Shown: one piece after another, positions 8,355 through 16,763 of the stretch
Numbering within the stretch: position 1 is the stretch's first letter
How the letters are laid out: every line of letters starts with the position of its first letter
Assembly: GCF_010020825.1 (NCBI RefSeq)
Contig: NZ_JAACJE010000001.1
Coordinates: 2,480,001-2,544,000, forward strand
Length of the DNA stretch: 64,000 nucleotides
Reading direction: 5' to 3'
From: Acidovorax sp. 210-6
GTDB taxonomy: Bacteria; Pseudomonadota; Gammaproteobacteria; Burkholderiales; Burkholderiaceae_C
Position numbers and translations under genes: made by a program
The notes under the pieces: model-generated
The model's input: only the letters and a program-made list of their open reading frames with translations
Databases searched by the model: none
Told to the model about the DNA's origin: nothing

Positions 8355-9460
8355 AGCAACCCCCTGGTGGCTGTTCTGCGATGCATCAACCAGAGCAGAT
8401 AGCCCCCGCCGAGCACGGCAGTGAGCACACCCACGGGCAGTTCCTGCGGTGCCAGCAGGCCGCGCGCCAGCAGGTCGGCGCCCGCCAGCAGCGCGCCACC
8501 CATCAGGCTGGCCAGCAGCATGAGGCGGCCATGCGTCACGTTGACGGCGGCGCGCACCAGGTGCGGCGCGGCCAGGCCGACAAAGGCAATCAGCCCGGTT
8601 TGCGCCACGGCCGTGCCCGTGGCCAGCGCCAGCACGGCCACCAGGGCGGCGCGCAGCGGCGCCAGCCGCAGGCCCAGGCTCAGCGCCGTGGACTCACCCA
8701 GCGCCAGCGCATCGAGCACGCGCGACAGGCCCCAGGCCGCCGCCAGGCAGGGCAGCCACACCGCCAGCATGAGCAGGCAGGACGTCCAGCCGACAAAACC
8801 GGTGGAGCCGAGCAGGAAGGCCTGCATGGCCTGCAGCGAGTCGGGCGACATGAGCAGGATCAGCGAAGTGCACGCCCCCAGCACCACGCCCACCACCACG
8901 CCCGCCAGCAGCAGGCGCAGCGTGTGCTGCACGCCGCGCGCCAGCGCCAGCGTGAGCAGCACCGCCAGCACCGCGCCCGCAAAGGCCGCGCCCGTGAGCC
9001 CCAGGCGCACCAGCCAATGGCTGGAATACACCGACACGGCCATGGCCGCGCTGGCCCCGCCCACCATGCCCGCGCCGCCGCCCATGAGCGCCAGCACAGT
9101 GGCCACCCCCAGCGATGCGCCCGAGGCGCTGCCCAGCAGGTAGGGGTCGGCCAGCGGGTTGCGGAACAATCCCTGCGCCACGGCGCCCGCCAGGCCCAGC
9201 AGCGCCCCGGCGGCCCAGGCCCCCAGGGTGCGCGGCAGGCGGATGTCCCAGACGATCTGCAAGGCCATGGCGCGTTCGGCGGCGTCGCCCTGCCCGCCCC
9301 ACAGCAGGGGCCAAAGGTTCTCCAGCCCCGTGCTGCCCACGCCCGTGCCCAGCAGCACCAGCAGCCCGCCGAGCAGGGCCAGCAAAGCGCCCAACCCGCG
9401 CGCCCAGCCGGGGCTGTGTGCGGGGGATGCCTGCGTGCCCAAAGCCATGGTGCCGCTCAC
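8351..9460 (-). CDS. btuC: vitamin B12 ABC transporter permease
   Basis: This protein of about 369 residues belongs to the FecCD/BtuC permease family, with some ten hydrophobic segments. It has family blocks RLPRTLGAWAAGALLGLAGA and NPLADPYLLGSASGA, and a GLAAPHLVR segment near the C-terminus. I choose GTG at 9460 because it overlaps the btuF stop (GTGA) and GGAGG lies 6 nt upstream. ATG at 9448 is the alternative, giving 365 residues. Together with BtuF and BtuD it forms the inner-membrane importer for corrinoids. Confidence 0.9.
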   Translation of the reverse strand: MSGTMALGTQASPAHSPGWARGLGALLALLGGLLVLLGTGVGSTGLENLWPLLWGGQGDAAERAMALQIVWDIRLPRTLGAWAAGALLGLAGAVAQGLFRNPLADPYLLGSASGASLGVATVLALMGGGAGMVGGASAAMAVSVYSSHWLVRLGLTGAAFAGAVLAVLLTLALARGVQHTLRLLLAGVVVGVVLGACTSLILLMSPDSLQAMQAFLLGSTGFVGWTSCLLMLAVWLPCLAAAWGLSRVLDALALGESTALSLGLRLAPLRAALVAVLALATGTAVAQTGLIAFVGLAAPHLVRAAVNVTHGRLMLLASLMGGALLAGADLLARGLLAPQELPVGVLTAVLGGGYLLWLMHRRTATRGLL

Positions 9461-10383
9461 TGCGCGCCTCCGCGCGTGGGCTTGGCCGCTGCGCCGCCCG
9501 CATGGCGCTCCAGGCAGGCGGCCATGAGGCGCGCCGCCTCGGCCATGCGCGGGCCAGGGCGGATGAGCACGTCGGACTCTTCGGGCGTGAACACGCACAG
9601 GCGCTGCCCGCGCAGCGCGCGCATCTGGCCCCAGCCGGGCCGCGCGGCCAGGCCCTCGGCACTGCGCGCGCCGACCATGATGAGGTCGGGGTCAGCGCGC
9701 ACCACGAATTCGGGGTTGAGCTTGGGGAAGGGCCCCAACGCATCCGGCAGGATGTTGCGCGCGCCCAGGCGCGTGAGGGTTTCGCCAATGAAGGAGCCCG
9801 GCCCGGCTCCAAACGGGCCCGGGTTGACCTCGAAATAGACGCGCGCACCACGCGCCTGCGGGCTGAGCGACTGCGCCGCCGCCTGCACGCCCGCGTCGGT
9901 GGCGCGCCAGACGCGCTGCGCATCGGGCACGCCCAGCAACTGGCCGACCTTGCCCAGCACGCGCTGCACGTCCGCGTGGGTCTTGGGCTCCAGCGCGACC
10001 GCGGGAATGCCCAGCGATTCGAGCCGCGCCGCCGCGCGCGAGGAGGTGGCCATGAGCACCACGTCGGGCCGCAGCGCGACGATGGCCTCGATGTTCGGGT
10101 CCAGCCCGCCACCTACCTGGGGGAGCTTGCGCACGCTCTCGGGCCAGTTGGTGTAGCGGTCCACACCCACCAGGCGCTGGCATTGATCCAGCGCGCACAC
10201 GGTTTCGGCCAGCGAGGGCAGCAGGCTCACGATGCGTTGCGGTGTGCGCGCCAGCTGGACGGTACGGCCCCGGTCGTCGGTAAGTTGCACGCCCTGCGCG
10301 CGCGCCGTGCCCCACATCAGCAGCAGCAGCATGAGCAGCACGGCCACCACGATCACGATGCGTTTGACAGGTGTGGGATTCAT
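9457..10383 (-). CDS. btuF: periplasmic corrinoid-binding protein
   Basis: This 308-residue protein starts with a signal or anchor segment (VIVVAVLLMLLLLMWG, then ARAQ). It has the two-lobed class III substrate-binding fold of BtuF, with RIVSLLPSLAETVCALD near the N-terminus and GLDPNIEAIVALRPDVVLM. It delivers corrinoid to BtuCD. The ATG at 10383 overlaps the cobU stop by 4 bp (ATGA) and is preceded by GAAAGAGA. A longer upstream frame overlapping cobU is not supported. Confidence 0.9.
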   Translation of the reverse strand: MNPTPVKRIVIVVAVLLMLLLLMWGTARAQGVQLTDDRGRTVQLARTPQRIVSLLPSLAETVCALDQCQRLVGVDRYTNWPESVRKLPQVGGGLDPNIEAIVALRPDVVLMATSSRAAARLESLGIPAVALEPKTHADVQRVLGKVGQLLGVPDAQRVWRATDAGVQAAAQSLSPQARGARVYFEVNPGPFGAGPGSFIGETLTRLGARNILPDALGPFPKLNPEFVVRADPDLIMVGARSAEGLAARPGWGQMRALRGQRLCVFTPEESDVLIRPGPRMAEAARLMAACLERHAGGAAAKPTRGGAQ

Positions 10384-10976
10384 ACGGTCTCTTTCAGGAT
10401 CAGCGGCAGCCCGGCTGCCATGAGGGTGACGCGCGCGCACACCTGCGCCACCTGCTGGTTGAGCTGGCCCAGCGCATCGACGAAGGCACGCACCTCGCGC
10501 CCCAGTGGGATGACGCCCAGGCCGATTTCGTTGCCCACCAGCACTACCGGGCCTGGAGCTTGCTCAAGCGCTATCAAAAACATAGCTGCTTGCGCTTGCC
10601 AGTTATGCGCTAGAGCCTTTTTTTGTTCAAAATCCATGGAATCCGCTCCTGAGGGCATGGTCCAGTTCGTGAGCCACAGCGTGAGGCAGTCCACCACCAG
10701 CAGGGTGTGCGCCTGGCTATGGAGGGCGATGGCGCCAGCCAGGTCGCGCGGCTCCTCCAGCGTGGCCAGGCCGGGCACGCGCTCGGCGCGGTCGCGCTGG
10801 TGGCGCGCGATGCGCGCGCGCATCTCGTCGTCCCAGGGCTCGGCGGTGGCGATGAGCAGCGCGCGGTGCTGTGGCGAGCGCGCCAGCCAGTGGCGCGCGA
10901 GCAGTTCGGCGCGGCGCGACTTGCCGCTCTTTTGCCCGCCGAGGATGAGTTCGCTGCGCGCGATGCTTTCGGTCAT
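10380..10976 (-). CDS. cobU: adenosylcobinamide kinase / adenosylcobinamide-phosphate guanylyltransferase
   Basis: This 198-residue bifunctional enzyme (CobU, or CobP) phosphorylates adenosylcobinamide and adds GMP to form adenosyl-GDP-cobinamide. The P-loop is GGQKSGKS (13-20). The segments DCLTLWLTN and GNEIGLGVIP are family hallmarks. Between them lies an unusual stretch (MDFEQKKALAHNWQAQ and following) encoded by dispersed-repeat copy C on the opposite strand. Both gene ends overlap their neighbours by 4 bp, so translation is likely coupled. Confidence 0.93.
   Translation of the reverse strand: MTESIARSELILGGQKSGKSRRAELLARHWLARSPQHRALLIATAEPWDDEMRARIARHQRDRAERVPGLATLEEPRDLAGAIALHSQAHTLLVVDCLTLWLTNWTMPSGADSMDFEQKKALAHNWQAQAAMFLIALEQAPGPVVLVGNEIGLGVIPLGREVRAFVDALGQLNQQVAQVCARVTLMAAGLPLILKETV
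10570..10635 (+). repeat. dispersed low-GC repeat, copy C (inside cobU)
   Basis: It reads GCTATCAAAAACATAGCTGC, then TTGCGC, a 10-nt spacer, TGCGCTAGAGCC and a T-rich tail ending in TTCAAAAT. It is antisense to cobU and in frame with it, adding about 22 residues between two conserved CobU motifs. Confidence 0.85.
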
Positions 10977-12319
10977 GCGCCCTCCCCGCCCAGCAGGTGC
11001 GCCACGGCGCGCGGGCTGGAGGCAAACCAGGCATGGAAGTAGCTGGCGTGCAGGCTGCCCACGCGGTACAGCGCCTCGCCGGCGTCCGGCGCGCTGGCCT
11101 CGCCAGGCCGGCTGCTGCGCGCGACGACCGGCGCGCTGCTGGCCAACGTGGAGTAATGGAAGGTGTGGCCGCGCAGCAGCTCACCCGCCACGGGCAACTG
11201 CTGTGGCCCCAGGCCCGCCAGACGCTTGTTCAGCGTGGCCTGGCCGGGCAGCAGGCCCAACAGCGGCTGCACCGTGCCGTCCGGCAGTTGCACCGATTCG
11301 CACAGCGCCACCATGCCGCCGCACTCGGCCCACAGGGGCAGGCCCGCGTTCAGGTGGCGCAGCAGGTCGGCGCGCAGGCCGGTGTTGGCGGCGATGCGCG
11401 CGGCGTGCAGTTCGGGGTAGCCGCCGGGCAGCCACACGGCATCGCAGGGCGGCAGCCGGTCGCCGGCCAGGGGCGAGAAGAAGCACAGGCGCGCGCCCAG
11501 TTCCTCCAGCGTCTGCAGATTGGCGGCGTAGAGGAAGCTGAAGGCCGCGTCACGCGCCACGGCCACGGTGCGGCCCGCCAGCAGCGGCGGCACGGCCTCG
11601 GTGGCCTGGGGCACAGGGAAATCCACGGCCCAGCGTTGCAGGTCGGCGGAACCCATCTGGCCCAGCGGCGTGGCGGCCAGGGCATCGGCGGCGGCGTCCA
11701 GGCGCTGCAGGGCATCACCCAACTCGTGCGCGGCGACCAGACCCAGGTGGCGCTCGGGCAGCAGCGCGGGGCCCTCGCCCAGCGTGATGCGCGCCAGCGC
11801 GCCCAGCCAGTCCTGCGGGTCGCGCAGGCCGACGCGCAGCATGTCGGCATGGCGCGCGCTGCCCACGCGGTTGGCCAGCACCCCGGCCCAGGGCAGGCCG
11901 GGCCGGTAGTCGCGCAGCCCATGGGCCAGCGCGCCGAAGGTGCCCGCCATGGCCGAGGCATCGACCACGGCCAGCACGGGCACGCCGAAGCGCTGGGCCA
12001 GGTCGGCGGCGCTCGGGTCGCCGTCGAACAGGCCCATCACGCCCTCGATGAGGAGCAGGTCGGCCTCGAGCGCGGCATCGTGCAGGCGCCGGGCGCAGTC
12101 CTGCGCGCCATTGATCCACAGGTCCAGCGAGTGCACCGGCGCGCCGCTGGCCAGTTCATGCCAGTGCGGGTCGAGAAAATCCGGCCCGCACTTGAACACG
12201 CGCACGCGCCGCCCCTGCCGCGCGTGCAGCCGCGCCAGCGCGGCCGTCACCGTGGTCTTGCCCTGGCCCGAGGCCGGGGCGGCGATCAGCAATGCGGGGC
12301 AGGATGCGTGCGTGGACAT
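10973..12319 (-). CDS. cobB: cobyrinate/hydrogenobyrinate a,c-diamide synthase
   Basis: This 448-residue glutamine-dependent amidotransferase converts the a and c carboxylates of cobyrinate or hydrogenobyrinate to amides. The N-terminal dethiobiotin-synthetase-like half has a P-loop (APASGQGKTTVT). The C-terminal triad-type glutaminase half has GGYPELHA and the nucleophile region PLWAECGGM. It lies 8 bp after btuB and overlaps cobU by 4 bp. The ATG at 12319 gives the canonical N-terminus; upstream codons belong to a frame overlapping btuB. No earlier ring-synthesis genes accompany it here. Confidence 0.93.
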   Translation of the reverse strand: MSTHASCPALLIAAPASGQGKTTVTAALARLHARQGRRVRVFKCGPDFLDPHWHELASGAPVHSLDLWINGAQDCARRLHDAALEADLLLIEGVMGLFDGDPSAADLAQRFGVPVLAVVDASAMAGTFGALAHGLRDYRPGLPWAGVLANRVGSARHADMLRVGLRDPQDWLGALARITLGEGPALLPERHLGLVAAHELGDALQRLDAAADALAATPLGQMGSADLQRWAVDFPVPQATEAVPPLLAGRTVAVARDAAFSFLYAANLQTLEELGARLCFFSPLAGDRLPPCDAVWLPGGYPELHAARIAANTGLRADLLRHLNAGLPLWAECGGMVALCESVQLPDGTVQPLLGLLPGQATLNKRLAGLGPQQLPVAGELLRGHTFHYSTLASSAPVVARSSRPGEASAPDAGEALYRVGSLHASYFHAWFASSPRAVAHLLGGEGA

Positions 12320-12327
12320 GGCGAGGC

Positions 12328-14241
12328 CTACTGCGGTGCCCACTTCAGGCCGACGTAGAACGTGCGGCCGGGCGTGGCGTAGGTGCGCGCCAGTTCGTAG
12401 GCCTTGTCGCCCAGGTTGTCGATGCGTGCCAGCAGCGTGTAGTCGCGCGCCAGGCGGGTGCTGGCGTAGAGGTTGACGAGCGCATAGCCACCCAGCACGT
12501 TGGTGTTGGCCGCATTGTCGAAGCGGCGGCCCGAGGCCTGCAGCTCGGCGCCCAACGTCCAACCCGCCAGTTGCGCGTCGGCGCCGAAGGTGGCGTGGCG
12601 CTTGGCGCGGCGTGCCAGTTGCTTGCCGTTGGCCAGGTCGCGCGGGTTCTGCAGGTCGATGGAGCCGTGCCATTGCACGCCCGCCCAGTGGTGCGAGGCC
12701 GCAAGCGTCAGGCCCTCGTACTGCGCGCGCGCCACATTGGCGTAGCAGCCGAAGGTGGACGCACAGGGGCCCGCGCCGCTGAACAGAATCAGGTTGCTGA
12801 GCCGGTTGCGGTACACGGTGGCCGAGAAGCTGCTGCGGCCCTGGGCGTAGCGCAAGCCCAGTTCGGCGTTGTGGCTGGTCTCGGGCCGCAGGGTGGCCAC
12901 GCCGTATTCACTGAAGCGCTGGTACAGCGTGGGGGCACGGAAGGCCGTACCCACCGACGCCGTGGCGCGCCATTGCGGCGTGAGCGCGTAGCCGTAGGCC
13001 AGGCTGCCTGTGCCCTTGCCGCCGAATTCGCTGTCGTCGTCGTGCCGCACATTGATCTGCACGGTGTGGCCGCCCGCGTTGTAGCCGTAGCCCAGCGCCA
13101 GGGCGTCTTGCGAGCGGCTGCGGTTCAGCGTGGTGCTCCAGGCATCCAGTGCAGGGTTGTTCAGGTGGTCTTCGCGGCGCTCCAGCGCGGCGCTGAAGCG
13201 GTGCGCGCCCAGGCGGTAGTCGTTCTGCCACAGGTAGCCGCGCAGGTTGGTCTCGGTGCGGTAGGGCGAGGGGGTGGTTTCGTAGCGCGTGGCCGCATCG
13301 GTGACCGACACGCGGGTGCTGTAGGCCTGGGTCCACTGCGCGGCCCAGTTCAGCCCCGCCGTGCGAAGGCGGCTGTGGTTGCGGTCGTCCACCGGGCTGG
13401 CAGGCTTGTGCGTGAAACCGTCGTAGGCAGAATTCATGCGGCTAGCCAGCAGGGTGGCGTCGAGCTTGTGGCTGGCATTGACCTGGTAGCCCAGGCGAGC
13501 GTGGCCCGAGGTGCTGCGGTAGCCGTCACGGTCGGGGTTGTGCGCGCCGCTGGTCTTGGCGTCAAAGCCGTCGCTGCGCGCATGGGCCAGGCCCAGGGAA
13601 TAGTCCAGCGCCTTGTCGGCACCTATGGCGCCGCTGATGCCGGCCTCCAGCTTGCGCGTGCCCTGGCTGCCCAGGCCCACGCCCACGTAGGGCGCCGCAG
13701 CGCCCTCGCCCTTGCGCGTGAAAAGCTGGATCACGCCACCGATGGCGTCCGATCCGTACACCGCCGCAGCGGGGCCGCGCAGCACTTCGATGCGCTCGAT
13801 CTGCGCCAGCGGGATCTGCTCCCACTGCGCGCCGCCGGTGGACTGCGAGTCCACCCGCACTCCGTCGATATAGACAGCCGTGAAGCGTGTTTCGGCACCG
13901 CGCACGAAAAGGCTGGTGGCATTGCCCACACCGCCGTTGCGCGAGATTTCGATGCCGGGCAGGCGCGCCAGCACGTCGGCGACGCCGGTGGCGCCGCTGG
14001 CCTCGATGGTTTCGCGGTCCACGATGGACACGTCGGCCACCAGGTCGGAAAGGGGCTGTTCAGTTCGGGTGGCGGTCACCACCATGTCCTGCAGCGAAGG
14101 CATGCGTGCGTTCTGCGCCAGCAGCAGGGGCTGCATGGGCTGTTCTGCATGGGCTGCGCAGGCGGCAGCAAGGGACAGCACGGCAAAAGCGCATGGGCGC
14201 AGCGACAGAGCACGGCGCACGCAAGAAGAGGGCTTGTTCAT
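12328..14241 (-). CDS. btuB: TonB-dependent vitamin B12 receptor
   Basis: This 637-residue outer-membrane protein has a signal peptide (AFAVLSLAAACAAHA) and a TonB box region (QDMVVTATRTE). It has a plug domain (VADVLARLPGIEISRNGG, VYIDGVRVDSQ, IERIEVLRGPAAAVYGSDAIGG) and a beta-barrel ending in YVGLKWAPQ. It imports cobalamin and other corrinoids using TonB energy. It is first in the operon and is preceded by a cobalamin riboswitch, so it should be repressed when cobalamin is plentiful. The ATG at 14241 fits the signal peptide; the longer frame upstream runs through the riboswitch and is not coding. Confidence 0.95.
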   Translation of the reverse strand: MNKPSSCVRRALSLRPCAFAVLSLAAACAAHAEQPMQPLLLAQNARMPSLQDMVVTATRTEQPLSDLVADVSIVDRETIEASGATGVADVLARLPGIEISRNGGVGNATSLFVRGAETRFTAVYIDGVRVDSQSTGGAQWEQIPLAQIERIEVLRGPAAAVYGSDAIGGVIQLFTRKGEGAAAPYVGVGLGSQGTRKLEAGISGAIGADKALDYSLGLAHARSDGFDAKTSGAHNPDRDGYRSTSGHARLGYQVNASHKLDATLLASRMNSAYDGFTHKPASPVDDRNHSRLRTAGLNWAAQWTQAYSTRVSVTDAATRYETTPSPYRTETNLRGYLWQNDYRLGAHRFSAALERREDHLNNPALDAWSTTLNRSRSQDALALGYGYNAGGHTVQINVRHDDDSEFGGKGTGSLAYGYALTPQWRATASVGTAFRAPTLYQRFSEYGVATLRPETSHNAELGLRYAQGRSSFSATVYRNRLSNLILFSGAGPCASTFGCYANVARAQYEGLTLAASHHWAGVQWHGSIDLQNPRDLANGKQLARRAKRHATFGADAQLAGWTLGAELQASGRRFDNAANTNVLGGYALVNLYASTRLARDYTLLARIDNLGDKAYELARTYATPGRTFYVGLKWAPQ

Positions 14242-14272
14242 GGAAATACAACGGAATCGGCAAGCTACCTGC

Positions 14273-14290
14273 GCCGGCTTCCCCGCCGGC
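14273..14290 (-). promoter_or_regulatory. hairpin between the B12 riboswitch and the btuB start
   Basis: The RNA sequence GCCGGC, a 6-nt loop GGGGAA, then GCCGGC forms a 6-bp stem about 30 nt before the btuB ATG. There is no U-run after it, so it is not an ordinary terminator. It may belong to the riboswitch expression platform. Confidence 0.45.
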
Positions 14291-14334
14291 AAATAGGCGA
14301 TACGGCCGCGCAGCGCCTGGGGCGCGCACAACCA

Positions 14335-14550
14335 CCGTGTTGGCCGGTATCCGGGCTGGCGGCACGCCCTCCAACGCCTTCCCAGGCGCTTGTTCAAGGC
14401 GCCCAGTGGCTGTGTGTTGAAGAGTGAATCGGGTGATTCGTCCGCTGACCGTTGCGGGGGCAGCGCAGGCTGGGTGCCGCCATCGCTGGCGGCTACCTCC
14501 CTGCTTCCCGTTGAACTGCGGCATGTGAACCACACCGCGAGCACCAACCC
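14335..14550 (-). promoter_or_regulatory. cobalamin (B12) riboswitch
   Basis: Read on the minus strand, the leader of btuB has the conserved blocks of the cobalamin riboswitch in the right order. These are TTCAACGGGAAGCAGG, GCCCCCGCAACGGT, the B12-box core AGCCACTGGGCGCC, and finally CAGCCCGGATACCGGCC at 14342-14358. The likely promoter -10 is TAAAAT at 14560-14555, which puts the RNA start near 14548. The element ends about 95 nt before the btuB start. It should control the whole btuB-cobB-cobU-btuFCD-cobN-like-cobO-cbiB-cobD operon. Confidence 0.93.
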
Positions 14551-14598
14551 GGCGATTTTACGGCGCTTTGCCGGGCAACTGCCTACAATCCGGCGGGT

Positions 14599-14820
14599 AT
14601 GGCCGCACCGTCCCCCCAAGACCTGATCGCCGAGCGCGTGGAACGCCTGCTGGTGCGCTACGAGCAGTTGCAGCACACCAATGCGCTGATGGCACAGCAA
14701 ATTGCCACGCTCACACAAGAGCGCGACTCGCTGCGTTCGCGCCTGCAGGCCGCACGCCATCGCATTGACGTGCTCATCGAGCGCCTGCCCACCACCCCCG
14801 CTCCCGAGGACAACGCATGA
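14599..14820 (+). CDS. small coiled-coil protein, ZapB-like (DUF904/TIGR02449 type)
   Basis: This 73-residue, highly charged, heptad-rich protein (AERVERLLVRYEQLQ, QIATLTQERDSLRSRLQAAR) is predicted to be one coiled coil. Small proteins of this kind precede zapA in betaproteobacteria and are described as ZapB-like cell division factors. The stop overlaps the zapA start by 4 bp (ATGA). A TACAAT -10 box lies at 14584-14589, so the gene has almost no leader. The placement and overlap support a role with ZapA at the Z ring. Confidence 0.8.
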   Translation: MAAPSPQDLIAERVERLLVRYEQLQHTNALMAQQIATLTQERDSLRSRLQAARHRIDVLIERLPTTPAPEDNA

Positions 14821-15182
14821 AGCAGCTCGAAGTGCAAATCATGCAGCAGAGCTATCTGCTGGGCTGCCCCGAGGGCCGCGAGGCGCGCCTGCTGGACGCC
14901 GTGGAGCGCGTGGACACCGCCATGACGCGCATCCGCGATGCAGGCAAGGTGCGGGCACGCGAGCGCATCGCTGTGCTGGCGGCGCTGAACCTGGCTTTTG
15001 AGCTGGCCGACCGCGAAGCCGCCGAGCTGGCGGCTGCGGCGCACGTCCCCCCCCTGTCGGCGGCAGCCCCCATGGGCACCACCGGTACCGATGCGGCAAT
15101 GCTCCCCCAGAGCACGGAGCGCCTGCAGGCGCTGGTGCAGCGCATCGACGATGTGCTGGGCAGCGACGGGCACCTGCTCTGA
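14817..15182 (+). CDS. zapA: cell division protein ZapA
   Basis: This 121-residue protein matches ZapA, which binds FtsZ and stabilises the Z ring. Recognisable features are an N-terminal globular part (MKQLEVQIMQQSYLLGCPEG), a conserved VDTAMTRIRDAGKVRARERIAVLAALNLAFEL block and a C-terminal helix (STERLQALVQRIDDVL). It is translationally coupled to the ZapB-like gene, and the 6S RNA gene follows directly, as is common in proteobacteria. Confidence 0.93.
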   Translation: MKQLEVQIMQQSYLLGCPEGREARLLDAVERVDTAMTRIRDAGKVRARERIAVLAALNLAFELADREAAELAAAAHVPPLSAAAPMGTTGTDAAMLPQSTERLQALVQRIDDVLGSDGHLL

Positions 15183-15222
15183 ACACCGTCTTTGGCCGTC
15201 CCAAACGTCCTACAATGGCAGC

Positions 15223-15392
15223 GTCTGCAGTGCTGCCGGGTTTAATTTCCTTGAACCAATGCTCTTAGAGCCCGGGCTTGGTACATTGCCTGATGAGCGT
15301 GATCGTCTCGCGTCAGATGAACCCAACGTCAGGTTGCCCTCGCCCCCCTGAACCCCCGGTTCAGGATGACGGCCCGGTGGCATTTGCAGACA
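15223..15392 (+). ncRNA. ssrS: 6S RNA
   Basis: A non-coding stretch directly downstream of zapA has complementary ends: GTCTGCAGTGCTGCCGGG near the 5' end pairs with GGCCCGGTGGCATTTGCAGAC at the 3' end. This gives the long rod with a central bubble typical of 6S RNA, which mimics an open promoter and binds sigma-70 RNA polymerase. A TACAAT -10 box at 15211-15216 places the start near 15223. Length of about 170-180 nt and the zapA neighbour fit. Ends are estimated from the pairing. Confidence 0.88.
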
Positions 15393-15447
15393 CCTATTTC
15401 TGCGGCGCGCAACCCATGCGCGCCCACCCCTCTCTCCCCCCATTCCC

Positions 15448-16257
15448 ATGGACCTGCTCTTGATCGCCGAACTGGCCCTGCTGGGCCTGGGCACAGGTTT
15501 TCTGGCCGGTCTGCTGGGCATTGGCGGTGGCATGGTGCTGGTGCCCTTTCTGACCCACATCCTGAGCAAGCAGGGCGTGGAGCCGGGCCTGGCCGTCAAG
15601 ATGGCGATTGCCACCTCCATGGCCACCATCGTGTTCACCTCTCTCTCCAGCGTGCGCGCCCACCACCAACGTGGCGCCGTGCGCTGGGACCTCGTGCAGC
15701 GCCTGGCCCCCGGCATAGTGCTGGGCAGCCTGGCCGCCAGCCTGGGGGTGTTTGCCCTGCTCAAGGGCGGGTTCCTGGCGGTGTTCTTTGCCCTGTTCGT
15801 GGGCTTTTCCGCCTGGCAGATGCTGCGCAACAAAAAACCCGCCCCGTCGCGCCAGATGCCTGGCACCGCTGGCCAGCTGGCAGCGGGCGGCACCATTGGC
15901 TTCCTGTCGGGCATGGTGGGCGCAGGGGGCGGCTTCATCAGCGTGCCCTTCATGGTCTGGTGCAACGTCCCCATCCACCAGGCCGTGGCCACCAGCGCCG
16001 CGCTGGGCTTTCCGATCGCGCTGGCCAATGCGTCGGGCTATGTGCTGGGCGGCATGGGGCTGGCGGGCCTGCCCCCGGCATCGCTGGGCTATGTGTGGCT
16101 ACCGGCACTGGGCGTGATTGCCGCCTGCAGCGTGCTCACCGCCCCTCTGGGCGCACGCTCCGCGCACCAGTGGCCGGTGGACCGCTTGCGGCGCGTGTTT
16201 GCCCTGTTGCTCGTGGTACTGGCCAGCTACATGCTGTGGAAAGGGCTTTCGGCCTGA
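15448..16257 (+). CDS. TSUP-family (TauE/SafE) anion permease
   Basis: This 269-residue membrane protein has eight or so hydrophobic segments in two similar halves, each with a glycine-rich turn (GLLGIGGGMVLVP and GMVGAGGGFISVPFM). These are the signature of the TauE/SafE family, which exports sulfite, sulfoacetate or related organic anions. The substrate cannot be told from sequence. It follows the 6S RNA gene by about 55 bp and is transcribed in the same direction. Confidence 0.88.
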   Translation: MDLLLIAELALLGLGTGFLAGLLGIGGGMVLVPFLTHILSKQGVEPGLAVKMAIATSMATIVFTSLSSVRAHHQRGAVRWDLVQRLAPGIVLGSLAASLGVFALLKGGFLAVFFALFVGFSAWQMLRNKKPAPSRQMPGTAGQLAAGGTIGFLSGMVGAGGGFISVPFMVWCNVPIHQAVATSAALGFPIALANASGYVLGGMGLAGLPPASLGYVWLPALGVIAACSVLTAPLGARSAHQWPVDRLRRVFALLLVVLASYMLWKGLSA

Positions 16258-16400
16258 GGCGGGCATACAGGCGGCTGCGTTTTGTGAATTTGCAAACGCT
16301 GGGGGCGCATTTGCAGCGCTTGGTGTGATGCCTTTTAACGAAGCGAGCGCTGCGCCTTTTGCGTGAGTTGCTGGCCGGGTCTCGCCCCGGCGGGCGACTC

Positions 16401-16708
16401 ACTTTCTTTCGCTTCGCCAAAAGAAAGTCACCAAAGAAAGGGCGACCCTGCAGGCCGCGTCCCTCCGCTTCGCTGCGGGCAACCTGCGGTGCTCGCGGCC
16501 AGCGGGGTCTCGCTCGAACTCGCGCCTGCGGCGCTCAGACAATCGCGAGCCCTGATCCGCTGGCCGCTGCGCTCCTCGGCGCATCCTGAAGGGAGGGTGC
16601 CAGCCCAAGAGCCCCGACGCAGGTTTGCCCCGCAGCGCAGCGCAGGGGTCGCAGACTGTGGGTCGCCTTTTCTTTGGTGACTTTCTTTTGGCGAAGCAAA
16701 AGAAAGTT
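16401..16708. repeat. 308-bp element with 48-bp terminal inverted repeats
   Basis: The arms at 16401-16448 and 16661-16708 (edges good to about 1 bp) are inverted copies of each other with only two mismatches. They flank about 212 bp with no convincing gene. Each arm also contains its own palindrome (ACTTTCTTT...AAAGAAAGT around GCTTCGCC). The element fills the gap between the convergent TSUP and cysE genes. It looks like a non-autonomous mobile element or a family of intergenic repeats, and could also end transcription from both sides. No transposase and no clear target-site duplication were found. The flanks 16258-16400 and 16709-16763 show nothing else. Confidence 0.8.
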
Positions 16709-16763
16709 ACTGCGCCGCCGGGCGCACATCCCGGCCAGCCGCCCTCAGCAAAGCCCCCAAAAC

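Noticed and set aside
12292-14427. 711-codon open frame antisense to btuB
   Set aside because: The translation has no domain and runs into the riboswitch; btuB on the other strand is complete and typical.
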